From: Planctomyces sp. SH-PL14
GTDB taxonomy: Bacteria > Planctomycetota > Planctomycetia > Planctomycetales > Planctomycetaceae
Assembly (NCBI RefSeq): GCF_001610835.1
Contig: NZ_CP011270.1
Span: 2,808,001 to 2,872,000 of the forward strand
Reading direction: 5' to 3'
DNA: 64,000 nucleotides
Shown: piece by piece, positions 38,361 to 48,116 of the stretch
Position numbering within the stretch: the first letter of the stretch is position 1
Layout of the letters: each line of letters begins with the position of its first letter
Program-made: the position numbers and the translations under genes
The notes under the pieces: generated by a model
What the model was told of the DNA's origin: nothing
The model's input: the letters and a program-made list of their open reading frames with translations, nothing else
Databases searched by the model: none

Positions 38361-38777
38361 AGGTGAGTGGGGGGAGCGTAGGTGATGTCCCAAATCGGGT
38401 CAACCTACGCTGTTTGTCTATTGATCTCCTGCAACTTCCTCCCGCAGCCTCCGGCAGATTCCCTCACCTTACGGCGGTGGTATGGACGCTCTTCGATGCG
38501 TTGACGCGACGCTTGGCGATGAGGACCGGCTGGCTGTTGCCGTGTTGGGGTCGGTCGTTCGGACTTACGATCCGTCGTCACATGTTGCGAACGTGCGTTC
38601 TCCCACGTCCGGAAGGACGCATCCTCGCTCTCGCAGGTTCACTGATTTTTTGGGCGAGATCTCGGCCGGTTGTGGTCCGGTGGGGCAGGTTGCCAAGAGG
38701 AGGCGGCGGGGGCGTCGCCCAGGGATCGCTTCCCGCTTATACTTGCCGCGACCGTTCCTTGCGGGAGAGGGTTGTCG
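38361..38777. other. Intergenic region between tRNA-Pro and the PQQ-propeller gene
   Basis: This is 417 bp. The tRNA promoter should lie just right of 38360. No other gene is supported; the frames open here lack ribosome binding sites. Confidence 0.5.
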
Positions 38778-39995
38778 ATGAGGAAATCCGTTGCGGCTGT
38801 CGGGGTTTGGCTGTTGGGGCTCGCGGCCGTGGCGGCTGCCGGAGACTGGCGGCAGTTTCGCGGGACGGATGCCACCGGCGTGGCGGTTGACGAGGCGGTT
38901 CCGCTGAAGTGGAGTGATACCGAGAACCTGGCCTGGAAGGTCGATCTTCCGGGGCGGGGACTGTCGAGCCCGATTGTTGTCGGGAACCGGGTCTATGTGT
39001 CGGCGTCATCGGGCGTGCGGCAGGAACGGCTGCATGTTCTGTGCTTTGATGCCGCGACCGGGTCGCGGCTCTGGGAGCGGCAGTTCTGGGCGACCGGCCG
39101 GACCTCGTCCCATCCCAAGACCTGTAATGCGGCTCCGACCCCTTGCAGCGACGGCCGGCGGATCTTTGCGTCGTTCTCGAGTAACGACGTGGTCTGCCTC
39201 GACCTGGACGGGCAGCTCGAGTGGTATCGGGGGCTGACGAGCGATTTTCCGAATGCCAGCAACAGTTTGGGGATGTCGTCGTCGCCGATCGTGGTCGGGG
39301 AGACGCTGGTCTGCATGGTCGAGTGCGACGCGGAGTCGTTCACCACCGGCCTGGATGTCGCGACGGGCAAAGCGAGGTGGAAGATTGATCGGCCGCGGCG
39401 GGCCAACTGGACTTCGCCGGGGATTCTCCGGGGCAAGGAAACGGGTGGCGACCGGGTCCTGGTTCAGTCGACCGCCGGCGTGGTGGCGCTCGATCCGCTG
39501 ACCGGGAAGCCGGAGTGGACCTACAGCGAAGGGGCGTCGTCGATCCCGTCTCTGGTGGTTGATGGTCAGGTGGCTTATGTCCCTTCGCACGGGATCACGG
39601 CGCTGCGGTCGACGCCGTCGGGGAGCGATGTGCCGGAGATGTTGTGGCGGGCGGAAGGGGCCTCGCCGGGGACGGGGAGTCCGATCCTGTATCAGGGATC
39701 GCTTTACTTTGTGGCTGGCAGCGGGGTGTTGACGAGTCTCGATCCGAAGACCGGCGAGAAGAAGTGGCAGACTCGTCTCAAGGGGCCCTTCAGCGGCAGC
39801 CCGGTGGCGGCGGCGGGGCACCTGTTTGTGTTCAATGAGGAGGGGCTTGGCCAGGTGGTCAATCTCTCCGGCGACAAGGGGGATGTGGCTCACACCCACG
39901 GTTTTGGCGAGATCATTCTTTGCACGCCGGCGATCAGCGATGGTGCGATTTATGTGCGGAGTGACGGGCACCTGTGGAAGATCGGCTCCCGCTGA
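38778..39995 (+). CDS. Exported PQQ-type beta-propeller protein
   Basis: This is 405 residues. A signal peptide (VAAVGVWLLGLAAVAAAGD) is followed by WRQFRG and repeated propeller blades such as LHVLCFDAATGSRLWERQF, VVALDPLTGKPEWTY and LTSLDPKTGEKKWQT, the pattern of PQQ-binding-like WD repeats. The start at 38778 has GGAGAGG upstream and puts the signal peptide at the N-terminus. In planctomycetes these abundant exported propellers are rarely true PQQ enzymes; this one has no obvious catalytic domain and probably binds ligands or structures in the envelope. Confidence 0.85.
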   Translation: MRKSVAAVGVWLLGLAAVAAAGDWRQFRGTDATGVAVDEAVPLKWSDTENLAWKVDLPGRGLSSPIVVGNRVYVSASSGVRQERLHVLCFDAATGSRLWERQFWATGRTSSHPKTCNAAPTPCSDGRRIFASFSSNDVVCLDLDGQLEWYRGLTSDFPNASNSLGMSSSPIVVGETLVCMVECDAESFTTGLDVATGKARWKIDRPRRANWTSPGILRGKETGGDRVLVQSTAGVVALDPLTGKPEWTYSEGASSIPSLVVDGQVAYVPSHGITALRSTPSGSDVPEMLWRAEGASPGTGSPILYQGSLYFVAGSGVLTSLDPKTGEKKWQTRLKGPFSGSPVAAAGHLFVFNEEGLGQVVNLSGDKGDVAHTHGFGEIILCTPAISDGAIYVRSDGHLWKIGSR

Positions 39996-40041
39996 ACCGT
40001 GATCGTGGCGCGCAGTCGATCCGAACGCTCGGACCGCGCCC

Positions 40042-40432
40042 TTGCCGGCACGGCTCCCATTGCTCAAACCCAATGTTCGACGGCCGCTGGGGTCAAGGGG
40101 GCCTCGCCCCCTTGCCGCCGGAGGCGCTTCCATGAGGAACCGTGGGACACAACGGATGTCTGTTTTGTGCAACCGGCGTTGAGTCGTTTGCCCGCTAAGA
40201 TGGCGTTCCGTGGAAGGAGAGTTCTTTCGTCCCCGGCGGGACTTCCCGCGGCGTGGACTCCCTCACCCTGCGCCGCTCTTTTTGCGCTCACCGCGGGTTG
40301 GTGAGAGGGCATCCGGCACGTTGTTCGCGCTTGGACACGTGTTCCTTCCGACGGTCTCCGACGAGACAAGCCTCCGGCGGGCAAGGGGGTGTGACCCCCT
40401 TGCATCCCCCACCAGGGTGCCCCTGGACCCGG
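40042..40432 (+). repeat. Dispersed intergenic repeat, copy B
   Basis: It runs from CCTTGCCGGCACGGCTC to CCCCTGGACCCGG between two convergent genes. It carries the left hairpin CAAGGGGG-CCTCG-CCCCCTTG plus CCGCCGGAGGC, and the mirrored right end GCCTCCGGCGGGCAAGGGGGTGTGACCCCCTTGC in two adjoining parts. It is about 70 bp longer than copies C, D and E because of extra sequence near 40190-40270. Confidence 0.85.
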
Positions 40433-40444
40433 TTGAGGCTGCAG

Positions 40445-43400
40445 TTATGACGGCACGGATGACGAGACTCCCGCCTCGGGGAGTGCCGCATCCACCGGGA
40501 CCTCTTTGAGTCGCAGCGCAATCAGATTCTCATTCGTCAGCGGCCGGGCAAAATAAAAGCCCTGGGCATAATCGCACCCCAGCTCAAGCAGCTTGGCCGC
40601 CTGCTCGGCCGTCTCGACCCCTTCCGCCACCACCTTGATCTCCATGCTCCGGGCAATCGTCGTCAGCCCCTGGATCATCGCCACGGCGTCCTCGGAGCGG
40701 GAGATCTCCCCGATCAGCGACTGGTCGATCTTGAGCGTGTCGACCGGGAATTGGTGCAGAGAGGCGAACGACGAGCAACCCGTCCCAAAATCGTCGATCG
40801 ACAGCTTGAGGCCGAGCGCCTTGATCGCGTTCATCGCCCGCACGGCCGACTTGATGTCCCCCGCAAAGAAGTCCTCCGTCACCTCAATATGGATCTGCGA
40901 CGGCTCGATACCGTACGTCTGCAGCGCGGACGCAACGACGTTCGGCAGCTCCCGCTGCGAAAACTGCTTCCGCGAGACATTGATGCTGATCGACGGCGGA
41001 GCCCACGGCCCCAGCATCTTCCGCCATTCGGCAAACCGTCGGCACGCCTCGCGGAAGACCCACTCGCCGATCATCAGGATCAGCGACGATTCCTCGGCGA
41101 CCGGAATGAACTCCCCCGGCGAGATCAGCCCCTGATCGGGATGCTTCCAGCGAACGAGGGCCTCCACCGACTCCAGCGACCGGGTGCGGAGGTCGTAGAT
41201 CGGCTGGAATACCAGGAACAGCTGGTTCTCCGCGATCGCGCGGTGCAGGTCCGACTCCAGCCTCATCCGCCGCCGGACCCGCTCGTGCATCGACGCGTCG
41301 AACAGGACGTATCGCGACTTGCCGTTCCGCTTCGCCTCGTACATGGCGGTGTCGGCGTCGCGGACGACGTCCTCGGGGCGGTCGTAGCGGGGCGAGCCGA
41401 CCACGATCCCGATGCTCGCCGTGGAGTAGACCTCGTGCTCGCCGATCACGTACGGCCGGGCCAGGGCTCCCATCAGCCGGTCCGCCACGACCCGGGCGTC
41501 GTCCGGGGTGCGGAGTTCGGTCAGCAGGACGACGAACTCGTCCCCTCCCAGCCGGGCGGTCGTCGACTCGTCGAGATGGCAGCTCACGGAATCGACGCCG
41601 CGGATCTGCTCCCGCAGCCGCGCCGCAATCTGGACCAGGAGCTCGTCCCCCGCGTCATGCCCCAGGCTGTCGTTGACGATCTTGAAGCGGTCGAAGTCCA
41701 GGAACATGACGGCATAGCCGAAGTGCCCCGTCCGGACCGACCGCTGCATCTGCTGGGACAGCCGGTCGAGGAACAGCGCCCGGTTGGGGAGCTTCGTGAG
41801 CTGGTCGATGCGGGCCGATTCCCGCAGCCGTTCCTCGGTCTCCTTGAGCGAAGTGATGTCGGAAAGAGAGCCGGCCATCCGCCGGGCCCGTCCCTGATCG
41901 TTCCGCACCGCCTCGCCGCGGAACCGGAACCAGCGAAACGGGCCAGGCTTCGTCCGGAGCCGGCAGACCGCGTCGAACTGATCCCCTTCCTCCAGGTGCC
42001 GCTGGAGCTTGTCCATCACCTCCTGGCGGTCCTCGGGGTGAACGTGCTCATCGAATGACTCGAAGCGATGAGCGAATTCGTCTTCCGCGTACCCCAGCAG
42101 CTCCTTGAACCGCCGCGAGTAGAAAACGTTCCCGGACAGGACGCTCCAGTCCCAGATCCCGTCGTTCGAGCCGCTGAGGGCCAGCTCGAACTGCTCCTTG
42201 GTCTCCCGCAGGGCCGCCTCGGTCTGCTTCTGCTGGGTCAGGTCCTCGGTGAACATCATCAAGCCGGCGATCGAACCGTCGCCATGCCGCCACGGACGGA
42301 CTTCCCAGTGCAGGATCTGGTCGCAGTCCGCGTCGTCCGGCCGCCAGATGTCGAGCGGGTTGGTGACCGTCTCCCCGGCAAGGCATCGCTGGTGCACCTC
42401 CCGCCAGCGTCCCGGCAGCTCCGGGAAGACTTCGTAGTGCGTCCGGCCGATGATCTCCCGGCCTTCGAGGCCGTAGTCGGTGATCCACCGCTCGCTGACC
42501 GCCAGGTACCGCATGTCCCGGTCGAACATGGCGATGGCCGCCGGCGCATGCTCGACAAAGGCCAGCAGGAGGGCCCGTTCGTTGGCCATCTCCAGCTCGG
42601 CCCGCTTGCGGGGGGTGATGTCGGTCCCCATCACGACGTACTGGGAGACGCGCCCCTCGCCGTCCCGGAAGGGGACGATCGTGTTGTCGACCCAGTACAG
42701 GCTGCCGTCCGCCGCGCGGCAGCACATCTCTCCATGCCAGTTCCCCTCAGCGAGGGTCCGCCAGATCCCGTCCCACTGGGCGTCCGCGTCCGGCCCGGCG
42801 TCGAGGAGGCGATGGGTCATGCCCGCGAGCTGCTCCCGGCGATACCCGCTCTGCTGGCAGAACTTGTTGTTCGTATGCGTGAAGTAGCCGTACTGGTCGA
42901 TGACGGAGATGATCGCATGCTGGTCGAGGGCGTACTTCAGCGAGCCGAGCTCCGCCAGCGTCGATTCCGTCCGCTGCCGCGCCGCCTGGGACTCGGCCCG
43001 CGCCGCCCGTTCCCGCTCCTCGCGGCGGAGGACTTCGCGAAACAGCGAATCGATCTGGCGCGCCAGCCGGCCGAGTTCATCGTGCCGCCCTACCTTCAGT
43101 CGCGCGTCGCGGTTGCCGAGCGCGATCTCGTCCGCGAAGCGGGACATCGCTTCCACGGGACGCAGGACCGACTGGCGGATGAGGAGGTAGACCCCGGTCG
43201 AAAGGAGACCGATCGCCCCCAGGAGTGCCAGCCCCAGCCGCCGCGTCCGGATGTCATGGGCCGCCTTGAGCAGGCTGCCGTCGATGCGGATCGCGACCAG
43301 CCCCGGCGTCGACGGTCCCTCCGCGAAGGGGCGGACGAAGGGGAGAAGCAGCTCGACCGTCTCGATTGTTCCAGGAATCCGGCGGAACTCCGCCTGCCCC

Positions 43401-43825
43401 GTCTCCGCCGCCCGGGCCGCCGCATCCGCCGAGTCCGCGAGCTCGGGGATCTCGGAGAACGACCGGCCGGTCCAGACCGATTGGTTGGCGATCGCGACGG
43501 TCAGGGGAACGGCGGGAGGTTTGCCGTTCGCGATCACGACGGACTGCACGCCCGGCTCCGCCACATAGGAGGCGGCGAGCCGCGTCAGCAGCACGCGGTT
43601 GGCGTCGGCGGACGCGACGTCGGCCAGCGTCCGGCCGAGGGTCCAGGCCTGCGTCTGCAGATGCCGCTCCCGCTGGCTCTTTTCGCTCTCCCCGATCCAG
43701 TGCAGGCCGAGCATCGCGATGGCCAGCGTGCCGCACACGAGCGGCAGCACGACCGTCGCCCGGATGCCGAGCCGAGCGCGAGCGAGAGGAAAGGCGTTCC
43801 AGGGCATTCGGGTTCCGAGCGGCAT
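40445..43825 (-). CDS. Membrane-bound PAS-GGDEF-EAL cyclic-di-GMP protein
   Basis: This is about 1126 residues from the ATG at 43825. The first membrane helix (TVVLPLVCGTLAIAMLGL) and a second (LGLALLGAIGLLSTGVYLLI) bracket a periplasmic sensor. A HAMP segment, three PAS domains (about 310-700, for example HAIISVIDQYGYFTHTN and NDGIWDWSVLSGNVFYSRRF) and then GGDEF (RLGGDEFVVLL, active-site motif intact) follow, and finally EAL (ESVEALVRW, TEDFF, DDFGTG present). Both domains have the residues needed for activity, so it could make or degrade cyclic di-GMP depending on signal. Upstream starts to 44005 add a poorly structured leader. Confidence 0.9.
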   Translation of the reverse strand: MPLGTRMPWNAFPLARARLGIRATVVLPLVCGTLAIAMLGLHWIGESEKSQRERHLQTQAWTLGRTLADVASADANRVLLTRLAASYVAEPGVQSVVIANGKPPAVPLTVAIANQSVWTGRSFSEIPELADSADAAARAAETGQAEFRRIPGTIETVELLLPFVRPFAEGPSTPGLVAIRIDGSLLKAAHDIRTRRLGLALLGAIGLLSTGVYLLIRQSVLRPVEAMSRFADEIALGNRDARLKVGRHDELGRLARQIDSLFREVLRREERERAARAESQAARQRTESTLAELGSLKYALDQHAIISVIDQYGYFTHTNNKFCQQSGYRREQLAGMTHRLLDAGPDADAQWDGIWRTLAEGNWHGEMCCRAADGSLYWVDNTIVPFRDGEGRVSQYVVMGTDITPRKRAELEMANERALLLAFVEHAPAAIAMFDRDMRYLAVSERWITDYGLEGREIIGRTHYEVFPELPGRWREVHQRCLAGETVTNPLDIWRPDDADCDQILHWEVRPWRHGDGSIAGLMMFTEDLTQQKQTEAALRETKEQFELALSGSNDGIWDWSVLSGNVFYSRRFKELLGYAEDEFAHRFESFDEHVHPEDRQEVMDKLQRHLEEGDQFDAVCRLRTKPGPFRWFRFRGEAVRNDQGRARRMAGSLSDITSLKETEERLRESARIDQLTKLPNRALFLDRLSQQMQRSVRTGHFGYAVMFLDFDRFKIVNDSLGHDAGDELLVQIAARLREQIRGVDSVSCHLDESTTARLGGDEFVVLLTELRTPDDARVVADRLMGALARPYVIGEHEVYSTASIGIVVGSPRYDRPEDVVRDADTAMYEAKRNGKSRYVLFDASMHERVRRRMRLESDLHRAIAENQLFLVFQPIYDLRTRSLESVEALVRWKHPDQGLISPGEFIPVAEESSLILMIGEWVFREACRRFAEWRKMLGPWAPPSISINVSRKQFSQRELPNVVASALQTYGIEPSQIHIEVTEDFFAGDIKSAVRAMNAIKALGLKLSIDDFGTGCSSFASLHQFPVDTLKIDQSLIGEISRSEDAVAMIQGLTTIARSMEIKVVAEGVETAEQAAKLLELGCDYAQGFYFARPLTNENLIALRLKEVPVDAALPEAGVSSSVPS

Positions 43826-44093
43826 CACGACACGGCGGCTCCTGCCCGGATGCTCCTGCCGAGTGTTATCGAACGGCCCATGGAGCTTGCCTATCGCGCT
43901 CCCGGGTGATTCCTTCGGGGCCGGCAAATAGTCACGAGGCGGATGCGACTTTTCCGAACATTCCGGAACGATCGACTGTTCCCGGAAGAACGACATCCCT
44001 GTCAACGACCGCTAAACTCGGCACGACCCGTCATCGACCCTCACCGTCGTTCCCTTTTCGTTCGAAATCCCTTCCCGCTCGCGAAAGGATGCC

Positions 44094-45311
44094 ATGAGAA
44101 CGTTCTGGCTGATCGCTCTGGTTCCGCTCCTGCTCCCGGCCATTCTACGAGGCGAGGAACAGGTCGAGGACCGTTCCGGACAGCCCTGCTGGATCCTGCG
44201 GAGCGACCGGGTCGAAGTCGCGGTGACGAAGGTCGGAGGCCACATGGCGCCGGTCGTGTTCGACCGGACATCGGAGAAGCCGATCCAGCCCTACTACGTC
44301 AGCCCGTGGCAGACGGAAAAGCGGACGCTCGACGTCCCCGTGCTCGTCCCGCTGCGGGGGGACTTCTTCTGCATGCCGTTCGGCGGCAACGCGGAGGCCT
44401 TCAAGGGCGAAAAGCACCCGCCGCATGGCGAGGTCGCCGGTTCTCCCTGGCAGTTCGTCTCTTCGGTCGACGGAACGACGGCGGACGGGAAGCGGCTGCA
44501 CACGCTGACGCTCGCGCTCGAAACCAAGGTTCGGCCGGGGAAGGTCACGAAGCGAATTCAGCTCGTCGACGGGGAGGATGTGGTCTACACGCAACACGTC
44601 GTGGAAGGGTTCCGCGGTCCGGCGCCCGTGGCCCATCACGCCACGCTCGCCCTCCCCGAAACGCCGCGGTCGGTCGAAATCCGCGTCAGCCCGTTCCGGT
44701 TTGGCCGGACGAACCCGGGGGTCTTCAGCGATCCGGCGAACCGCGAGTACCAGGCTCTCGCCGTCAACGCGCCGTTTGAGGACCTGCGGAAGGTTCCGGT
44801 CCGGTTCAAGGACGCCTCCGACGCCGATCTGACCGCGTTCCCGGACCGGACCGGGTATGCCGACCTCATCGCCCTGGCGAACAAGCCGGACGGGGCGAAC
44901 CCCGCCTGGGTGACCGCGTTCAACCGCGAGACGAAGTCGATGTGGTTCTCGCTGAAGGACCCGGCGGTTCTGCCGATGACGGTCTTCTGGATCGAGAACC
45001 GCGGCCGGCACGCCTCCCCCTGGGACGGGCGGAACCGGTGCCTGGGGCTGGAAGACGTGTGCGCCTACTTTGCCGACGGCCTCGTTCCGTCGGTCACCCC
45101 CAATGCTCTCAACGAGCAGGGGGTCAAGACGGCCCATGTCCTCAGCGGCGAGGAGCCGTTCGTCGTCAACTACATCCAGGGAGCGGCCCCGGCGACGGGC
45201 GCGGCCGGACGGATCGAATTCGGCCCCGGGGCGATGACCGTCCGGGGCGAGGACGGGACGGCCAAGACGGTCCCGGTCCGGCACGAATTTCTGAAAACAG
45301 GGAAGCTCTGA
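44094..45311 (+). CDS. Exported protein with galactose-mutarotase-like fold
   Basis: This is 405 residues with a signal peptide (MRTFWLIALVPLLLPAILRG). The body is beta-rich with GGHMAPVVFDR, PYYVSPWQ, KRIQLVDGEDVVYTQHVV, VAHHATLALPE and FWIENRGRHASPWDGRN, which resembles the aldose-epimerase-like sugar-binding fold of planctomycete exported proteins. I cannot assign a substrate. It precedes the symporter gene by 52 bp on the same strand, so uptake of a carbohydrate or acid product is possible. Confidence 0.65.
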   Translation: MRTFWLIALVPLLLPAILRGEEQVEDRSGQPCWILRSDRVEVAVTKVGGHMAPVVFDRTSEKPIQPYYVSPWQTEKRTLDVPVLVPLRGDFFCMPFGGNAEAFKGEKHPPHGEVAGSPWQFVSSVDGTTADGKRLHTLTLALETKVRPGKVTKRIQLVDGEDVVYTQHVVEGFRGPAPVAHHATLALPETPRSVEIRVSPFRFGRTNPGVFSDPANREYQALAVNAPFEDLRKVPVRFKDASDADLTAFPDRTGYADLIALANKPDGANPAWVTAFNRETKSMWFSLKDPAVLPMTVFWIENRGRHASPWDGRNRCLGLEDVCAYFADGLVPSVTPNALNEQGVKTAHVLSGEEPFVVNYIQGAAPATGAAGRIEFGPGAMTVRGEDGTAKTVPVRHEFLKTGKL

Positions 45312-45363
45312 GCTGGCAGCGCGCGAGGCCCGGAGTCACTTCACGAAGAAGGGGACACGACCG

Positions 45364-46692
45364 ATGTCAGGACCGCCGCCGCAACCGCATGCCGGCCCGG
45401 CTCAAGGGAGCGAACTGTCACGTCCGGAGCACGGGGACGCATCGCTGCTGAGTCTCTGGAGCCGCATTCCGCTCTACATCCGGATCCTGGCCGGCCTGCT
45501 CCTCGGCATCGTCGTCGGGGTCGTGCTGGGGCCGCATGCCCACATCCTGGAGGTCCCGAGCAAGCTCGTGCTCCGGCTCCTGGGGGCCCTCGCGCCGCCG
45601 CTCATTCTGCTGGCGGTGGTCCAGGTCCTGATGCGGGCGGAGCTTCCCAAGGGGGCCGCGTTCCGGCTGCTGAGCCTGCTGCTGCTCAACACCTGCGTGG
45701 CGATCCTCATCGGCCTGCTGGTTGCCAACATCCTTCAGCCGGGACGGTGGATCCCGGTGAAGCTCGAGGAGCCCGCGAAGGAAACCGCCGTCGTCAATCC
45801 GCTCTCGCTGTTCCTCGACAACATTCCCAAGAGCGTTCTGGGGCCCTTCGGGGACGAGGGGAAGGTGATCTCGGTCATCATGATCGCGGTCGCGTTCGGC
45901 ATCGCGCTGCGGAGCCGGAAGGACCGCTCGATCGCCACCGTGTCGGACCTCGTCGACACCGCGCTCGAGACGCTGCTGACGCTGCTGCACTGGATCATCG
46001 AGATCATCCCGCTGGCGGTGTTCGGGATCGTCGCGTCGCTGATCGGCGTCCGGGGGTTCCACGCGTTCGTCCCGCTCGGGGGCTTCATCGTCGCGGTGCT
46101 CCTGGCCCTCGTGCTTCAGGTGGTCTACTACCTGGTCCGCATCCGCTTCGGGTCGTGGGTCGATCCCTTCAAGGTCCTGCACGACATGCGGGACGCCCTG
46201 GTGATGGCGTTCTCGACCGCCAGCTCGACGGTGACGATGCCGGTCACCTACTCGGCCCTCCGGGAGCGGGTCGGCCTGCGGGAGCGGTCGGCGAGCCTCG
46301 GCGCGCTTGTCGGGGCGAACTTCAACAACGACGGGACCGCTCTCTACGAGGCGATGTCGGCGCTGTTCATCAGCCAGCTCGTCGGGCAGCACCTGACGCT
46401 CGGCCAGCAGTTCATGGTGGTCCTGACGTCGATCGTCGCCTCCGTCGGAGCGGCCGGGATTCCCGAGGCGGGGATCGTCACGATGACCCTCGTCTTCAAG
46501 GCGGTCGGACTCCCGACCGAGTACATCCTGACGCTCCTGACGGTCGACTGGTTCCTCGACCGCTGCCGGACCGCGGTCAACGTCATGGGGGACGTCAACG
46601 TCAGCTGTCTCCTCGACGGCCACACGCCGGAATCGGCCGAGGTTCCTGCCGCAGCCCTGTCCGTTTCCGCGCCCGAACCGCCTCCCCCGTGA
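45364..46692 (+). CDS. Dicarboxylate/amino acid:cation symporter (DAACS family)
   Basis: This is 442 residues with eight or more membrane segments starting at IPLYIRILAGLLLGIVVGVV. The hallmark serine-rich loop is MAFSTASSTVTMPVTYSAL, followed by GANFNNDGTALYEAMSALFI and the conserved end MGDVNVSCLLDGHTP. In this family the inward hairpin SSS-type loop and the NxxGT/NxD segment bind substrate and cation (proton or sodium). The substrate may be glutamate, aspartate or C4-dicarboxylate. The short N-terminal extension (about 30 residues) is hydrophilic. Confidence 0.88.
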   Translation: MSGPPPQPHAGPAQGSELSRPEHGDASLLSLWSRIPLYIRILAGLLLGIVVGVVLGPHAHILEVPSKLVLRLLGALAPPLILLAVVQVLMRAELPKGAAFRLLSLLLLNTCVAILIGLLVANILQPGRWIPVKLEEPAKETAVVNPLSLFLDNIPKSVLGPFGDEGKVISVIMIAVAFGIALRSRKDRSIATVSDLVDTALETLLTLLHWIIEIIPLAVFGIVASLIGVRGFHAFVPLGGFIVAVLLALVLQVVYYLVRIRFGSWVDPFKVLHDMRDALVMAFSTASSTVTMPVTYSALRERVGLRERSASLGALVGANFNNDGTALYEAMSALFISQLVGQHLTLGQQFMVVLTSIVASVGAAGIPEAGIVTMTLVFKAVGLPTEYILTLLTVDWFLDRCRTAVNVMGDVNVSCLLDGHTPESAEVPAAALSVSAPEPPPP

Positions 46693-46736
46693 TTGTCGTC
46701 CGGGCCGGTCCCTAGATCACCTCCTGAAGCGCCGCC

Positions 46737-48065
46737 ATGAATTCGCCGCTCCGAAGACTCCTGGCCGACTACGGCATGGTCGGCGTGCTGCTGATCTTGT
46801 GCACTGTCTTCAGCGTGCTGACGATCCGGCCGCAGCCGATCTCGGGCGAAGGGGGCGGGGCGGGCCTGGCGGAGGAACTGCTGTCGCGGCACCCGGGGGG
46901 CCGGTTCGTCGTCATCGCCGGGAGCGGAGCGGAAGAAGCGGCCTTCGTCCGAGGCTTTGAAGGGACGATGTCGCGGGGCAACGGCCGGGTCGTCACCGCG
47001 GTTGCCGGTGAACCGCGTGCAGGGCGGCGGACGCTGACTGCCGCCGCCCAGGAGTCGCCGGTGCCCGACGCGATCGCGGTCTCGCCCGCGGCGCGGCAAT
47101 GGGTTCTCTTCGACTCGCTCGCCGCGGACTTTCCGGCGCTGAAGGACGTTCCGCTCGTCGCCCCCCAGAGCCGCTCGTGGCCCGACTTCCTCAAGGTCGG
47201 AAACCTTCTCAACATCGCCAACCACATTGTCGTCGTGGCGATCATCGCCATCGGCATGACGATGGTGATCATCACCGGCGGTATCGATCTCTCGGTCGGG
47301 AGCGTGATCGCCCTCTCGGCCGTCGTGACCGGGCTGCTGATCGAGCGGCGATTCGGAGCCGAGAGCGCCACGACCGGACAGATGGTGGTGGCCGCCGCCG
47401 GAGGGCTGGCGTGCGCCGCGGCGATCGGCCTGTTCAACGGGACGCTGGTGACCCGCCTGGGGCTGCCGCCGTTCATCGTCACCCTGGGATCGATGCTCAT
47501 CACGAGCGGCATGGCCTACAAGGCGACGAAGGGGGAGGAGATGCACCACCTCCCGGCGAGCTTCACCTGGCTGGGGCGAGGGACGCAGTGGGGGATTCCG
47601 AACTCCGTCCTGCTGCTGCTCGCCCTCTACATTGTCGCGCACCTCCTGATGTCCCGGACGATCCTCGGCCGGCATCTCTACGCGGTTGGGGGAAATGCCG
47701 TCGCCGCGCGGCTCTCCGGGATCCGGACCGGGCGGGTTGTCCTCTTCGCCTATATCGTCTGTTCGATCCTGGCCGGCATGGGGGGCGTCATCATGGCTTC
47801 CGAGCTCAAGAGCGGCTCCCCCCGGTACGGCCAGATGTACGAGCTCTACGTCATCGCGGCGGTCGTTGTCGGGGGGACGAGTCTCTTCGGCGGTCAGGGG
47901 ACGATGTTCGGGACCCTGGTCGGCGCGCTGATCATCGCCGTCATCCGAAATGGGATGAATTTGTTGCATGTCGAGTCGTACACGCAGAATGTCATTTTTG
48001 GATCCGTTATTCTGGGGGCTGTGGTTCTCGATCAGTTCAAAGATCGACGGCTTCGCTCGGGTTGA
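46737..48065 (+). CDS. Ribose-type ABC transporter permease with an extra extracytoplasmic segment
   Basis: This is 442 residues. After the first membrane helix there is a non-membrane insertion of about 120 residues (35-150), including GGRFVVIAGSGAEEAAFVRG, absent from RbsC-like permeases. The rest is classic BPD_transp_2: MTMVIITGGIDLSVGSVIAL, PPFIVTLGSMLITSG and LYAVGGNAVAARLSGI. No ATPase or binding-protein gene adjoins it, so partners must be encoded elsewhere. The gene follows the symporter by 44 bp. Confidence 0.88.
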   Translation: MNSPLRRLLADYGMVGVLLILCTVFSVLTIRPQPISGEGGGAGLAEELLSRHPGGRFVVIAGSGAEEAAFVRGFEGTMSRGNGRVVTAVAGEPRAGRRTLTAAAQESPVPDAIAVSPAARQWVLFDSLAADFPALKDVPLVAPQSRSWPDFLKVGNLLNIANHIVVVAIIAIGMTMVIITGGIDLSVGSVIALSAVVTGLLIERRFGAESATTGQMVVAAAGGLACAAAIGLFNGTLVTRLGLPPFIVTLGSMLITSGMAYKATKGEEMHHLPASFTWLGRGTQWGIPNSVLLLLALYIVAHLLMSRTILGRHLYAVGGNAVAARLSGIRTGRVVLFAYIVCSILAGMGGVIMASELKSGSPRYGQMYELYVIAAVVVGGTSLFGGQGTMFGTLVGALIIAVIRNGMNLLHVESYTQNVIFGSVILGAVVLDQFKDRRLRSG

Positions 48066-48116
48066 GCCCGAGACGTCCGGACTGCGCATCCGGAGGCCGT
48101 GCCGGGGAGTCGTGCC

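Noticed and set aside
40445-44005. Longer N-terminus for the GGDEF/EAL protein from 44005
   Set aside because: The added 60 residues lack structure, and the first membrane helix fits well from 43825. Not fully excluded.
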